Shown piece after piece: positions 16,031 to 25,291 of a stretch of DNA of 64,000 nt; position 1 is the first letter of the stretch; the number at the start of each line of letters is the position of its first letter. The notes under the pieces are model-generated. The model was not told the DNA's origin. It worked only from the letters and a program-made list of their open reading frames with translations, and searched no databases. The position numbers and the translations under genes are program-made. The DNA comes from Betaproteobacteria bacterium (lineage in GTDB: Bacteria; Pseudomonadota; Gammaproteobacteria; Burkholderiales; Burkholderiaceae_D), in assembly GCA_025356395.1 (NCBI GenBank), contig JANXTA010000064.1, forward strand, positions 62,001 to 126,000. Direction: 5' to 3'.

Positions 16031-16819
16031 TTAGAGATCCGTCCTGACTTTCCACAACTCGGGAAACAGGACGATATCCAGCATCTTGCGCAGATAGCTC
16101 ACGCCGCCGGTGCCACCGGTGCCGGGCTTGAAACCGATGATGCGTTCCACCGTCGTCACGTGCCGGAAGCGCCACTGCCGGAAGGCGTCCTCGAGATCGA
16201 TCAGCTCTTCGGCGAGTTCGTACAGGCGCCAGTGGTGCTCGGGGTCGCGATAGACGGTGAGCCAGGCGTCGGCGATGGCTTCGTCGAAGAGACGTGGCAC
16301 GGTCGGATCCGCTGGCGCGGGATTCACCGCGAAGCCGGAGCGTGCCAGCAGGCCGATCGCCTCGTCGTAGATGCTCGCGCTGCGCAACACGCGGCCGAGG
16401 TGCTCGCGCATGTCGGGCACGTGCACCTCGACGCGGGCCGCGTTCTTGTTGCCGAGCAGGAACTCGATCTCGCGATACTGCGGCGACTGGAAGCCCGACG
16501 AGCTACCCAGGTAGGGACGCACGCCGCTGTACTCGGTCGGCGTCATCGTCGCCAGCACGGTCCACGCGGACACCAACTGCTCCATGATCCGCGACACGCG
16601 CGCCAGCATCTTGAAAGCCGCCGGCAACGCGTCGTCGTGCAGGTTCTGCACGGCTGCGCGCAACTCGTGGAGCATCAGCTTCATCCACAGCTCGCTGGTC
16701 TGGTGCTGAATGATGAACAGCATTTCGTTGTGATCCGGCGAGCGCGGATGCTGCGAAGACAACAACGTGTCGAGCGACAGGTAGTCGCTGTAGGTCAGGC
16801 TGCGAGGCGCCTCGGACAT
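16031..16819 (-). CDS. kynA: tryptophan 2,3-dioxygenase
   Basis: 262 aa haem enzyme that opens the indole ring of tryptophan to N-formylkynurenine. The substrate and haem pocket is intact: [38 protein letters not shown], and [20 protein letters not shown], with the axial His in FRHV and the GTGGTGG loop. Length fits the bacterial family. The start lies 1 nt past the kynU stop (TGACATG), so translation is coupled to kynU. A kynurenine formamidase gene is not in this window. Confidence 0.95.
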   Translation of the reverse strand: MSEAPRSLTYSDYLSLDTLLSSQHPRSPDHNEMLFIIQHQTSELWMKLMLHELRAAVQNLHDDALPAAFKMLARVSRIMEQLVSAWTVLATMTPTEYSGVRPYLGSSSGFQSPQYREIEFLLGNKNAARVEVHVPDMREHLGRVLRSASIYDEAIGLLARSGFAVNPAPADPTVPRLFDEAIADAWLTVYRDPEHHWRLYELAEELIDLEDAFRQWRFRHVTTVERIIGFKPGTGGTGGVSYLRKMLDIVLFPELWKVRTDL

Positions 16820-16820
16820 G

Positions 16821-18170
16821 TCAGGTTACCGCGGCGCGCACGTCGAAGCGCGCGTCGCGGAAGCTGCCGCTCGCGACCACGTCAGCGATGGTCGTGACCG
16901 CGTCGAACACGTCGACGTAGCGCAGATAAGCCGGCGTGAAGCCGAAGCGCAGAATGTCCTCGTCGTCGGTCGCGCCCTTGCGGAAGTCGCCCACCACGCC
17001 GCGATCGATCAGGGCCTGCATCACCGCATAACCACGTCCCGCGATCGCACCGCGTGCATGGAACGAGACCTGGCTGCCGCGCAGCGCCGGATCGCGCGGC
17101 GTCGCCAGCAACATGGCGTCACCGCAGTGGGCCTCGACGAGCTCGATGAACAACGCGGTCATCGCGATCGACTTCGCACGCAGGCCGCGCATCGGGTTCG
17201 CGTCGCCGTCCTTCAATGAGGCGATGCCGCACTCCAGCGCGGCCATCGACAGGATCGGCGGTGTGCCGCACAGGAAGCGATCGACGCCCGTGGCGGGCTG
17301 GTAACCCGACACGAACGCGAAGGGCGCCGCGTGACCCATCCAGCCCGACAGCGGTTGCCGGAAGCGCTCGACATGACGCGGGTGCGCCCACAGGAAGGCC
17401 GGCGCGCCCGGGCCACCGTTGAGGTACTTGTAGCCGCAGCCGATCGCGAAGTCGGCATCGGCGTCGTGCAGGTCGACCGGGACGGCGCCGACCGAATGCG
17501 CGAGGTCCCAGATCACCAGCACGCCGGACTCGTGGGCGATGCGCGTGAGCCGCTTCATGTCGTGCATCGCACCGCTGCGGTAGTTGACGTGCGTCAGCAT
17601 CAGCACCGCGACCGACGGGTCGAGCGCGGCGACGATCGCCGCGGCACGCGCGTCGCTGGCGGTGGCCGGCACGAGCTTCAACGCGGCCCCGTCGCCGCAT
17701 TGCTCGACGACGCCTTCGGCGATGTAGAGATCGGTCGGGAAGTTGTCGGCTTCGCTGACGACGAGCTTGCGACCCGTGTCCTCGTGCGCGATCCGCAGCG
17801 CGACCGTCAACACCTTGAACAGGTTGACCGAGGTCGAGTCGGCCACGGCCACCTCGCCGAAACGGGCGCCGATCAACGGGGCCAGCGCATCGCCGACGCG
17901 ACGCGGCGCCGCGATCCATCCGGCGCTGTTCCAGCTCTCGATCAGGTCTTGTCCCCACTCGCGCGTGACGACGTCGGCGACGCGTGCGGCGGTCGCGCGC
18001 GGCAAGGCGCCCAGCGAGTTGCCGTCGAGATAGATCGTGCCGTCGGGCAGGCTGAAACGTTCACGCAGCGCGGCCAGCGGATCGTGTTCGTCGAGATCGA
18101 CGCAATGCGCGCGGGCCGCGCTGCTGGGAGGCGTGGGAAGGGCGTCGTGACGAACGGTTTGCGAGGGCAT
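16821..18170 (-). CDS. kynU: kynureninase
   Basis: 449 aa PLP enzyme that splits kynurenine to anthranilate and alanine. [15 protein letters not shown], then [40 protein letters not shown], the Asp of [17 protein letters not shown], and [15 protein letters not shown] with the Schiff-base Lys are all present. First gene of the kynU-kynA-ridA operon. It is transcribed divergently from the aryl-CoA hydroxylase 72 bp away, which makes anthranilate the natural link between the two transcripts. Confidence 0.95.
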   Translation of the reverse strand: MPSQTVRHDALPTPPSSAARAHCVDLDEHDPLAALRERFSLPDGTIYLDGNSLGALPRATAARVADVVTREWGQDLIESWNSAGWIAAPRRVGDALAPLIGARFGEVAVADSTSVNLFKVLTVALRIAHEDTGRKLVVSEADNFPTDLYIAEGVVEQCGDGAALKLVPATASDARAAAIVAALDPSVAVLMLTHVNYRSGAMHDMKRLTRIAHESGVLVIWDLAHSVGAVPVDLHDADADFAIGCGYKYLNGGPGAPAFLWAHPRHVERFRQPLSGWMGHAAPFAFVSGYQPATGVDRFLCGTPPILSMAALECGIASLKDGDANPMRGLRAKSIAMTALFIELVEAHCGDAMLLATPRDPALRGSQVSFHARGAIAGRGYAVMQALIDRGVVGDFRKGATDDEDILRFGFTPAYLRYVDVFDAVTTIADVVASGSFRDARFDVRAAVT

Positions 18171-18187
18171 GGATTTATTTTAGACTT

Positions 18188-18197
18188 AAAGTACTTT
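18188..18197. promoter_or_regulatory. palindrome in the kynU / aryl-CoA hydroxylase divergent promoter
   Basis: AAAGTACTTT, a perfect 10-bp palindrome, lies in an AT-rich patch within the 72-bp gap between two divergent start codons. That is a suitable place for an operator controlling both transcripts, for example for a MarR or Lrp-type (KynR) regulator. No regulator gene is adjacent; the nearest is the MarR gene at 23655. Confidence 0.45.
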
Positions 18198-18242
18198 TGC
18201 ACCAACGCGAACAACCGGCGGACAACCCATGCGCATCGAACC

Positions 18243-20654
18243 ATGAACATCCACATCGTGGGCGCCGGTCCGGCCGGCCTCTATTTTTCGATCCTGGCCA
18301 AGAAGACCTTTCCCGACGCGCACATCGAGGTCGCCGAGCGCAACCGCGCCGACGACACCTTCGGCTTCGGCATCGTGCTGTCTGACGAGACGCTCGGCAA
18401 CCTCAGGCACGCCGACGAGGCGACCTATCGCCAGATCGCCGCCAATTTTGCGTACTGGGACGACATCTACACGCACTTCCGCGGCTCGGTCAGCCGATCG
18501 AGCGGCCACGGTTTCTCGGGTATCCGTCGACTGACGCTGCTGCAGATCCTGCAGCGTCGCGCCGTCGAGCTCGGCGTCGAGCTGCGTTACGGCGTCGATG
18601 ACCAGGGCGTCGCAGCGCATGCCGACGCGGACCTCGTCGTCGCGGCCGACGGCATTAACAGCCAGATCCGCGAGACGTTCAAGACCTCGTTCGCGCCCGA
18701 GGTCGACCTGCGCACAAATCGCTTCACGTGGCTGGGCGCGCGCATGAACCTGCCTGGCTTCACGTACAGCTTTCGCGAGGACATGATCAGTCCGACCGAT
18801 GGGCCGCATAAGCCGGGCATCTGGAATATGCATGCGTACGAGTACACCGCTCGCGATCGCAGCGACCCGGATGCGCCGACCGGCGAATGCACGATCGTCA
18901 TCGAGACTACCGACGAAGCCTTCAGGGCCTCGGGCCTGTCGGCGACCGACGAGGTCGCGACGGTGCGTTTCGTCGAGCAGTTGTTCGCGGACGACCTGCA
19001 GGGTCATGCAGTGCTCACCAACCGTTCGCACTGGCGCCAGTTCCCGACCATCCGCTGCAAGACCTGGCATCACGCGGTCAAGCAGGCGAACGGTCGCACC
19101 ACGCAGGTCGTGCTGCTCGGCGATGCGGCGCACACCGCGCACTTCTCGATCGGCTCCGGAACCAAGCTCGCGCTCGAAGACGCGATCGCGCTGCATGCGG
19201 CCGTCGTGGCGCAGCCCGACGACCTCAGGCATGCGCTCGCGCATTACGAGGCGGGGCGGCGCGACGAGGTCGGTCGCATCCAGCATTCGGCCAACGTCAG
19301 CCTCGTGTGGTTCGAGAACGTGCAGCGCTTCTGGGACATGGAGCCGATCCAGTTCAACTACTCGCTGCTGTCGCGCTCGAAGCAGATCACGCACGAGAAT
19401 CTGCGCGTGCGCGATGCCGGGCTGGTCGACGAGGTCGAAGACTGGTGGAACCGCGGCCGGGCCGCCGAGTTCGGTGTCGCGTTGCCCGCCGACTTCAAAG
19501 CGCCGCCGCTGTTCTCGCCGCTGATGCTGCGCGGCATGCAGCTGAAGAACCGCGTGGTGGTATCGCCGATGGCGCAGTACTCGGCGGTCGACGGCCTGCC
19601 CAACGACTGGCATTTCGTCCACTACACGACGCGTGCGCTAGGCGGTGCGGGGCTGGTGTTCATCGAGATGACCTGCCCGTCATCGGACGCGCGCATCACG
19701 CCGGGATGCACGGGGATCTGGACGCATGCGCAGGCCGTCGCGTGGCAGCGCATCGTCGACTTCAGCCACCGTCACAGCGACGCCAAGCTGTGCCTGCAGC
19801 TCGGGCACGCGGGTCGCAAGGGCTCCACGCAGGTCGGTTGGGAAAAGATGGACCGGCCGCTCGACGAGGTGCTGCACGGACCCAACTGGGGACTCTTCGC
19901 GCCGTCGCCGATCGCGTATCGCGAGGGCGTCAATGCGATGCCGCGCGTGATGACGCCGAAGGACATGGACCGTATCCGCGACCAGTTCGTGGCATCGGCG
20001 CGGCTCGCCGACGAGGCCGGCTTCGACATGCTCGAGCTGCACATGGCGCACGGCTACCTGCTCGCGAGCTTCATCTCGCCGATCACCAACCAGCGCGACG
20101 ATGCCTACGGCGGCTGCCTCGCCAACCGCCTGCGCTGGCCTCTCGAGGTGTGGGACGCGGTGCGCGCCGCGTGGCCGCAACACAAGCCGATGAGCGTTCG
20201 CCTCTCGGCCACCGACTGGATCGCAGGCGGTACCAGCGCGGCCGATACGGTCGAAATCGCCCGGACCTTCAAGGCTCACGGCTGCGATCTGATCGACGTG
20301 TCGACCGGGCAGACCGATCCGGCCGCGAAGCCGGTTTACGGGCGCATGTATCAGGCAACCTTCGCCGAGCAGGTGCGGCTCGAGGCCGGCATCGCGACGA
20401 TGGCGGTCGGTGCGGTGACGACTGCGGACCAGGTCAACACGCTGCTGGCCTCGGGTCGTGCGGACCTCGTGGCGCTCGCGCGGCCGCATCTCGCGGACCC
20501 CTATTTCACGCTGCACGCGGCGACCGAGGCCGGTTACGAGGGCGCGACCTGGCCCGCACAGTACGTGCCGGGCGCGCAGCAGGCCTACGCGTTGGCGAAG
20601 CGTGCCCGCGAGGACGCGGCGAAGAAGGCGGCCGATGCAAGGAGGCCGATCTGA
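18243..20654 (+). CDS. bifunctional salicylyl-CoA/2-aminobenzoyl-CoA 5-hydroxylase and OYE-like reductase
   Basis: 803 aa with two domains. Residues 1 to ~390 form a class A FAD monooxygenase: MNIHIVGAGPAGLYFSILAK, VVAADGINSQIRE, and LLGDAAHTAHFSIGSGTKLA. Residues ~405-800 form an old-yellow-enzyme-like FMN domain: FSPLMLRGMQLKNRVVVSPM, then HGYLLASFISPITNQRDDAY and LVALARPHLADPYFT. This architecture is known for 2-aminobenzoyl-CoA monooxygenase/reductase, which hydroxylates and dearomatises anthraniloyl-CoA, and for salicylyl-CoA 5-hydroxylase. Divergence from kynU favours the anthraniloyl-CoA role. The much longer frame upstream of ATG 18243 is antisense to kynU. Intact. Confidence 0.93.
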   Translation: MNIHIVGAGPAGLYFSILAKKTFPDAHIEVAERNRADDTFGFGIVLSDETLGNLRHADEATYRQIAANFAYWDDIYTHFRGSVSRSSGHGFSGIRRLTLLQILQRRAVELGVELRYGVDDQGVAAHADADLVVAADGINSQIRETFKTSFAPEVDLRTNRFTWLGARMNLPGFTYSFREDMISPTDGPHKPGIWNMHAYEYTARDRSDPDAPTGECTIVIETTDEAFRASGLSATDEVATVRFVEQLFADDLQGHAVLTNRSHWRQFPTIRCKTWHHAVKQANGRTTQVVLLGDAAHTAHFSIGSGTKLALEDAIALHAAVVAQPDDLRHALAHYEAGRRDEVGRIQHSANVSLVWFENVQRFWDMEPIQFNYSLLSRSKQITHENLRVRDAGLVDEVEDWWNRGRAAEFGVALPADFKAPPLFSPLMLRGMQLKNRVVVSPMAQYSAVDGLPNDWHFVHYTTRALGGAGLVFIEMTCPSSDARITPGCTGIWTHAQAVAWQRIVDFSHRHSDAKLCLQLGHAGRKGSTQVGWEKMDRPLDEVLHGPNWGLFAPSPIAYREGVNAMPRVMTPKDMDRIRDQFVASARLADEAGFDMLELHMAHGYLLASFISPITNQRDDAYGGCLANRLRWPLEVWDAVRAAWPQHKPMSVRLSATDWIAGGTSAADTVEIARTFKAHGCDLIDVSTGQTDPAAKPVYGRMYQATFAEQVRLEAGIATMAVGAVTTADQVNTLLASGRADLVALARPHLADPYFTLHAATEAGYEGATWPAQYVPGAQQAYALAKRAREDAAKKAADARRPI

Positions 20655-20852
20655 AGCGATCGCGACACGCCGTGTAAGAACGCACGAACTTTGTGACAGC
20701 TTTTCCCCCCGCTCGCCCGCTGCGCCGACAGAACGCCGCTGCTGCGGCCAGGTAAGCTTCCTCGGATTGCGATTTTCGTGCCGAGACTGGCCATTCCGGC
20801 CGAAACGTCCGGTTCAGCAGCCTCCTTTCGAACGCTTGCCCGCGGAGCCGCC

Positions 20853-21458
20853 GTGTCCTCCTTGACCTTCCGCAACAGCCTTGGCGAACTGGTCGATATC
20901 CCGAGCACCGCCTCGACCGACGTCAAGAACGCCTTCGGCACCATGCTCGACCGCGTCGCGGGTGGCGAGCCGGTCGCGATCACGCGCCACGACGCGCCGC
21001 GCGTCGTGCTGCTGTCGTTCGCGGAGTTCCAGTCGCTTGCGCAGTCGCGGATGCAGGCGCTCGACGTGCCCGATGCTGAGTTCGATGGCCTGGTCGAGCG
21101 CTTGCAGACCCGCAAGGGCCTGGCAGCGGCGTTCGACGCCAAACCGGCGGTGCTCGGTTGTGCCGCGGTCAAGGCAGCAGGTGCCAAGCCTGCTACCTCG
21201 CACACCGCTGCGCGCGCAAGGTGTCGACTCTTTCGATCCGGTCGATGCCGCGCTGCGCCTGATGCACGCCGATTCGAGGCTGGGGCGCAGCCAGGCCGAC
21301 GCACTCGCTGGTCAGCAGAACGAACGCCTGCTCCAGCGCGCGATCGCCGGAGGCCGGACCCACGCGTTCGAGTCGAAACTCGACGCGCACCACCTGCCGG
21401 GTATGCTGGTTGGCGCTGCCCCCAGCGGGATCGCCGAAACGGAGATCAGGCGCCGTGA
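20853..21458 (+). CDS. Phd/YefM-type antitoxin with an aberrant fused tail
   Basis: From GTG 20853 the product begins VSSLTFRNSLGELVDIPSTA. DVKNAFGTMLDRVAGGEPVA then ITRHDAPRVVLLSFAEFQSL is the Phd/YefM fold. The C-terminal part to LGCAAVKAAG is the toxin-binding region, so the normal protein would end near 21195. Here the stop is gone and the frame runs on for about 85 arginine-rich residues out of frame over the toxin remnant. A deletion at the antitoxin-toxin junction explains both. Antitoxin function may persist. Confidence 0.65.
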   Translation: MSSLTFRNSLGELVDIPSTASTDVKNAFGTMLDRVAGGEPVAITRHDAPRVVLLSFAEFQSLAQSRMQALDVPDAEFDGLVERLQTRKGLAAAFDAKPAVLGCAAVKAAGAKPATSHTAARARCRLFRSGRCRAAPDARRFEAGAQPGRRTRWSAERTPAPARDRRRPDPRVRVETRRAPPAGYAGWRCPQRDRRNGDQAP

Positions 21459-21678
21459 CCGGCGCAGCCGTCTCAACCTGATCGAACTCCTGCCGAGTCT
21501 TGCGGCCTCACGGCTCTACGACAACAGCCCCGAGGCCGACCCCGCAAAAGGTGTTGCGCCGCACCCTCGCTTGTTGCTGCACCTGCATCGTGCAGAGGTC
21601 GTCGGACCCGATAATCTGTCCGCGACGCCCGATCGGGCGCGCCCGATCGCCGTCGCCGCGCTGAAAACCGCCTCCTGA
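21205..21678 (+). pseudogene. zeta toxin family kinase remnant
   Basis: In the frame one base off the antitoxin, the sequence reads DPVDAALRLMHADSRLGRSQ, RTHAFESKLDAHHLPGMLVG, DRRSRLNLIELLPSLAASRL, YDNSPEADPAKG and ATPDRARPIAVAALK. These are the middle and C-terminal blocks of zeta toxins (UDP-GlcNAc kinases). The Walker A GxxGxGK(S/T) segment is missing at the 5' end. The stretch between LVGAA and PSGIAE is also deleted (normally about 20-25 residues with the RVRxRV helix). Dead toxin beside a surviving antitoxin. Confidence 0.75.
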
Positions 21679-21703
21679 ACCTCTCTCAGCTGGAACTCCG
21701 CCT

Positions 21704-22687
21704 TTGAAGGTCCTCGCTTTTCCCGGTCCCAAACACAACCCTTCCCCGGACGCCGAGGAAGAGGTCGTCGTACCGCCGTCGCCCGAGCCTGCGCTCGACG
21801 GCGAGGGACCGAAGCACTATGACCGCATCACGATCCGGGCGATCTCGGTCGCCGTGGTGTTGTCGCTGTTCGTCCACTTCGCGCTCCTGTTCGTGCCGAT
21901 GATGAGCAAGGTTGACCAGGAACTGAAGGCGCCGGCCGACGAGATCGGCCCGCTCTCGGTGACCATCGCGCAGTCGAATCCGCAGCCGCCGGCGCCGCAG
22001 CAGAAGCAGGAGGCCGCGGTCGATACGCCGAGACCCACACCGCCCAAGCCCGCCCCCAAGACGCGGCCCTCGCCGCCGCGATCGCAGTCGCAGATCGCGA
22101 TCACCAACGGGCGCACGCCGCCGTTCGTGATCCCGCCGCCGACGACCGTGCAGCCGCCGACGCCGGAGGCCGCGCAGACACCCCAGCCGGTCGTGCCGAC
22201 CACCGACGACTTCGCCGAGCGTCTCGCCGCGAATCAGCGAGCGCGTCGCGCCGCGAACGGCGGCGCTCCGGACGAAGTGCTCGAGAGCGACGACCAGCGT
22301 GCCAGTCGCATCGCGAAGGCCAACATCGCTGCCCAGCAGCGCTCGTCGAGCCCGGGCCAGGACCAGAGCGAGGCGGGCGGCATCTTCGAGATGAAGCGCA
22401 CCGGCTCGAGCGATGCCGAGTTCGTGTTCAACGGCTGGAACCGCGACTTCCGTCGCAAGCTCGGCAAGACCTACGAGGTCAAGATCGGCAACAACCCGAC
22501 GATCCAGCTCGCCGTGATCCGTCAGATGATTGAGATCATCCGCGAGCAGCAGCCCGGCGACTTCGAGTGGTACTCGTATCGACTCAAGGGCAAGAGCATC
22601 ATCATGTCGGCGCGCCCCAAGGACCAGAAGGAGCTCGAGGCCTTCCTGCTGCAGGAGTTCTACGGGAACGATCCGCGCCTGCGGTGA
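21704..22687 (+). CDS. TonB-like membrane-anchored proline-rich protein, unknown C-terminal domain
   Basis: 327 aa from a TTG at 21704 (MKVLAFPGPK). Residues ~45-65 (RAISVAVVLSLFVHFALLFV) form one membrane helix. A long periplasmic linker of Pro, Gln and Lys follows (NPQPPAPQQKQ, PTPPKPAPKTRPSPP), as in TonB or TolA. The last ~90 residues (FVFNGWNRDFRRKLGKTYEV, then LAVIRQMIEIIREQQPGDFE) form a compact domain without the TonB C-terminal motif. It may link inner and outer membranes. I know no name for it. It follows the decayed zeta module and precedes an EamA transporter. Confidence 0.7.
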   Translation: MKVLAFPGPKHNPSPDAEEEVVVPPSPEPALDGEGPKHYDRITIRAISVAVVLSLFVHFALLFVPMMSKVDQELKAPADEIGPLSVTIAQSNPQPPAPQQKQEAAVDTPRPTPPKPAPKTRPSPPRSQSQIAITNGRTPPFVIPPPTTVQPPTPEAAQTPQPVVPTTDDFAERLAANQRARRAANGGAPDEVLESDDQRASRIAKANIAAQQRSSSPGQDQSEAGGIFEMKRTGSSDAEFVFNGWNRDFRRKLGKTYEVKIGNNPTIQLAVIRQMIEIIREQQPGDFEWYSYRLKGKSIIMSARPKDQKELEAFLLQEFYGNDPRLR

Positions 22688-22741
22688 TGGGGCTCGAAGG
22701 GCGGTTGCTATAGTCGCGCGCCTTTCCCATCCGGTCCTGTC

Positions 22742-23665
22742 ATGCAGCGTCAGGCACGCTTCGACGCCACCACCCTCGCCCTGCTCGTCCTGCCGCCGCT
22801 GTTCTGGGCCGGCAACGCCGTCGTCGGACGCTACGCAGCCGGACTGATCGCGCCGATGGCGCTCAACGCTCTGCGCTGGTTGCTGGCCGGCCTGTTGCTG
22901 CTGCCGTTCGTGTGGCGCGACCTGCGTCCGCACGCCGCCGTGATGCGGCGCGAATGGCTCGTGATCGCCGTCCTCGGCGTCTGCGGCATGGGCACCTACA
23001 ACGCGCTGCAGTACCTCGCGCTCACCACGTCCACCGCGCCCAACGTCACGCTGATCGCGGCGTCGGCGCCGATCTTCGCGCTGGGCTTCGGAGCCCTGTT
23101 CTTCGGACAGCGCATCGACCGGCGCCGCTCGCTCGGCGCCGCGGTCTCGATCGTCGGGGTGCTGCTGGTGCTGGTCCACGGCGACTTTGCGCGCCTGCTG
23201 ACGCTGACCTTCGTGCCCGGCGATCTGTTCATGCTCGTGGCTTCAGCCCTGTGGAGCGTCTACACCTGGCTGCTCCGCACGCGCCGGCCGCCGCTGCCGC
23301 CGATGGTCCTGCTGTTCGCGCAGATCGCTCTCGGATCGATCTTCTGCGTGGCGTGCGCGCTGGTCGAGTGGCAGGTCTTCGGCAAGATGTCGCGCTTCGA
23401 CACGCCCGCCGCCGCGTGGGTGCTGGCCTACGTGGCGGTGCTGCCGTCGCTGGTCGGCTACCTGATGTGGGATCGCGGCGTCGCACGGACCGGCGCCACG
23501 CTGCCGATCTTCTTCGCCAATCTCGCGCCGGTGTTCGCGGCGATCCTGTCGGCGCTGCTGCTGTCCGAGTGGCCGCAGTGGTATCACGCGGCGGGTCTGG
23601 CCTTCATCCTGCTCGGCATCCACCTGGCCAGTCGACCGGCGCGGGGCTCGGGCTTCAACCGCTAG
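22742..23665 (+). CDS. EamA/DMT superfamily transporter
   Basis: 307 aa with ten predicted membrane helices in two EamA repeats. LLVLPPLFWAGNAVVGRYAA opens repeat one, GDLFMLVASALWSVYTWLLR opens repeat two, and NLAPVFAAILSALLLSEWPQ and FILLGIHLASR close it. Substrate unknown; relatives export amino acids or metabolites. The end overlaps the convergent MarR gene by 11 nt. Confidence 0.9.
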   Translation: MQRQARFDATTLALLVLPPLFWAGNAVVGRYAAGLIAPMALNALRWLLAGLLLLPFVWRDLRPHAAVMRREWLVIAVLGVCGMGTYNALQYLALTTSTAPNVTLIAASAPIFALGFGALFFGQRIDRRRSLGAAVSIVGVLLVLVHGDFARLLTLTFVPGDLFMLVASALWSVYTWLLRTRRPPLPPMVLLFAQIALGSIFCVACALVEWQVFGKMSRFDTPAAAWVLAYVAVLPSLVGYLMWDRGVARTGATLPIFFANLAPVFAAILSALLLSEWPQWYHAAGLAFILLGIHLASRPARGSGFNR

Positions 23666-24110
23666 AGATCAACTTTCGCAAGGCGCTCTTCAGCGCCGCC
23701 GCCTCACACGCATCGAGACGCTCGACCGCCGAACGCTCGTGACGCTTCGAGCGCGACAGCAGCGTGCCGAGCGCGTGGCGGCCGGTCGCAGTGATGCGCA
23801 CCAGCGACTGCCGCCGATCGACCTCGCCATCGCTGCGCGCGATGCGGCCCTCGGCCCCCATGCGCTTGAGCAGCTTTGTGACGGTGGACTGCTGCGCCAG
23901 CGCGATCGACGCGAGTTCGCCGACGCTGTGCGGCCGACCATCGGCGAGCGTCGCCAGCACGCGCCACTCGAGCACCGTCAGCCCGGCGGCCCGCACCTCA
24001 AGATGGAACTCCGAAGCGACGATGTGGCTCGCGCGGGCGAGCAGATAGGAGAGGTAGTCGTCGACCGCCCACGCATCCGCTCGGGGCATCTTGCGGGCCG
24101 ACCCAGTCAC
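23655..24110 (-). CDS. MarR family transcriptional regulator
   Basis: 151 aa from a GTG at 24110 that overlaps the previous gene's stop (GTGA); ATG 24089 (MPRADAWAVDDYLSYLLARA) is the alternative start. Winged helix: LTVLEWRVLATLADGRPHSV, ELASIALAQQSTVTKLLKRM, and the wing RIARSDGEVDRRQSLVRITA. MarR proteins repress catabolic operons and release DNA on binding an aromatic acid or its CoA thioester. Last gene of the minus-strand arm of the 23.7-30.2 kb cluster; likely operator at 25292-25311. Confidence 0.9.
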   Translation of the reverse strand: MTGSARKMPRADAWAVDDYLSYLLARASHIVASEFHLEVRAAGLTVLEWRVLATLADGRPHSVGELASIALAQQSTVTKLLKRMGAEGRIARSDGEVDRRQSLVRITATGRHALGTLLSRSKRHERSAVERLDACEAAALKSALRKLISSG

Positions 24111-24637
24111 TCGGGCTCGATGCCGAGCGCGACTAGGAAGCGCGACACCATGTTGTAGGCGGCGACGACGCCGACCAATTCGACGGTCTGTGCGCTACCG
24201 AGCAGTCGATGGAGCGTCGCGAAGGTCGTGTCCTCGACCTCGACGATGCGGGTCATCTGCATGCTCAACGCGATCGTCGCGTTCTCGAGCTCGTCGAACA
24301 GCGACGGGTCGATCGCCACCGACTCCATGTGCTTGACCGCGAGGATCTGCGCCTCGCTGCCGCCGGCCTTTACGAACTCGGGCGCGTGATGGATGTACTC
24401 GTACTCGGCCGTGTTCATGATGGCGACGACGCACATCGCCAGCTCACGCAGCTTGGGGTCGACGGTGAGGCCAGTCCGTACTGCGCCGAGCATCGCGTTC
24501 CATCCCTGCGCGAACGCGGGGCTGTGCAGCAGTTGTCGATCGAGGTTCAGCAGGCCGCCGCCGCGTCGCTGCCTGATCGCGGCCACCAGCGGCGTATCGC
24601 CGGCCTGTTCATCGGTGATGTAGGGAATGCGGGGCAT
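24107..24637 (-). CDS. carboxymuconolactone decarboxylase/AhpD-like protein
   Basis: 176 aa from ATG 24637 (MPRIPYITDEQAGDTPLVAA). An all-helical CMD fold: LLHSPAFAQGWNAMLGAVRT, LRELAMCVVAIMNTAEYEYI, HHAPEFVKAGGSEAQILAVK and LVGVVAAYNMVSRFLVALGI. The peroxidase motif ExxxCxxC is not complete (AMCVVAIMNTAEYEYIHH has one Cys), so AhpD-type peroxidase activity is doubtful and a lactone or decarboxylation role is possible. Lies between the flavin reductase and marR genes, all on one strand. Confidence 0.85.
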   Translation of the reverse strand: MPRIPYITDEQAGDTPLVAAIRQRRGGGLLNLDRQLLHSPAFAQGWNAMLGAVRTGLTVDPKLRELAMCVVAIMNTAEYEYIHHAPEFVKAGGSEAQILAVKHMESVAIDPSLFDELENATIALSMQMTRIVEVEDTTFATLHRLLGSAQTVELVGVVAAYNMVSRFLVALGIEPE

Positions 24638-24669
24638 GGAGATTCCGGAAGAAGCGTCGGACCGGTGCG

Positions 24670-25242
24670 TTACCGATCGGGATGCGGTTGGGTCATGTGA
24701 TAGTTGCCGCCCTGGAACACGAGCGGCTCGCGCGTGCTGAAGTCGCAGCGTTCGACCTCGCCGACGAAGATGACGTGATCGCCTTCCTCGTAGCGGCTGC
24801 GGTTGAAACACTCGAACCAGGCGCAACAGCCGTCGAGGATCGGCGCCCCGCGAAATCCCTCGCGCCAGGCGATGCCGTCGAAGCGGCTGGCCAGGCTCGC
24901 GATGCTGGTGCTGCTGCGCGTGCTGAAGCGACGCGACAACTCGATCTGGTCGGAGGCCAGAACGTTGACCGCGTAGTGCGAGTTGTCGAGGAACACCGCG
25001 AGGCTCGCCGCGGCGAGGGCGAGACTCCACAGCACGAGCGGTGGATCGAGCGACACCGAGTTGAACGAGTTGGCCGTGAAGCCGAGCAGCTGCGGATTTC
25101 CGTCGCGATCGATGGCGTGCGTCGTGATGATGGTGACGCCGGTGGCGAACTGCCCGAGCGCGCCGCGGAAGTGGCTGCTGTCGAAGTCGGGCCGCCGCGC
25201 GACCTCACCTTCGTTCGGCTGGGCGATCAGCGACGTGGTCAT
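24670..25242 (-). CDS. flavin reductase domain protein
   Basis: 190 aa, a single flavin-reductase-like FMN-binding split barrel: FRGALGQFATGVTIITTHAI, LLGFTANSFNSVSLDPPLVL, then YAVNVLASDQIELSRRFSTR and GDHVIFVGEVERCDFSTREP. Such proteins supply reduced FMN or FAD to two-component monooxygenases. The only oxygenase-like flavoprotein close by is the acyl-CoA-dehydrogenase-fold protein at 27371, so the two may form a pair (inference). First gene of the minus-strand arm. Confidence 0.9.
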   Translation of the reverse strand: MTTSLIAQPNEGEVARRPDFDSSHFRGALGQFATGVTIITTHAIDRDGNPQLLGFTANSFNSVSLDPPLVLWSLALAAASLAVFLDNSHYAVNVLASDQIELSRRFSTRSSTSIASLASRFDGIAWREGFRGAPILDGCCAWFECFNRSRYEEGDHVIFVGEVERCDFSTREPLVFQGGNYHMTQPHPDR

Positions 25243-25291
25243 CGCGGGTCCCCGGCGAAGACCGTCTTCGTGTTCGGCATGAACATTGGAT

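Noticed and set aside
17331-18242. N-terminal extension of the aryl-CoA hydroxylase frame
   Set aside because: It runs antisense through kynU; the FAD motif MNIHIVGAGPAG gives the real start at 18243.
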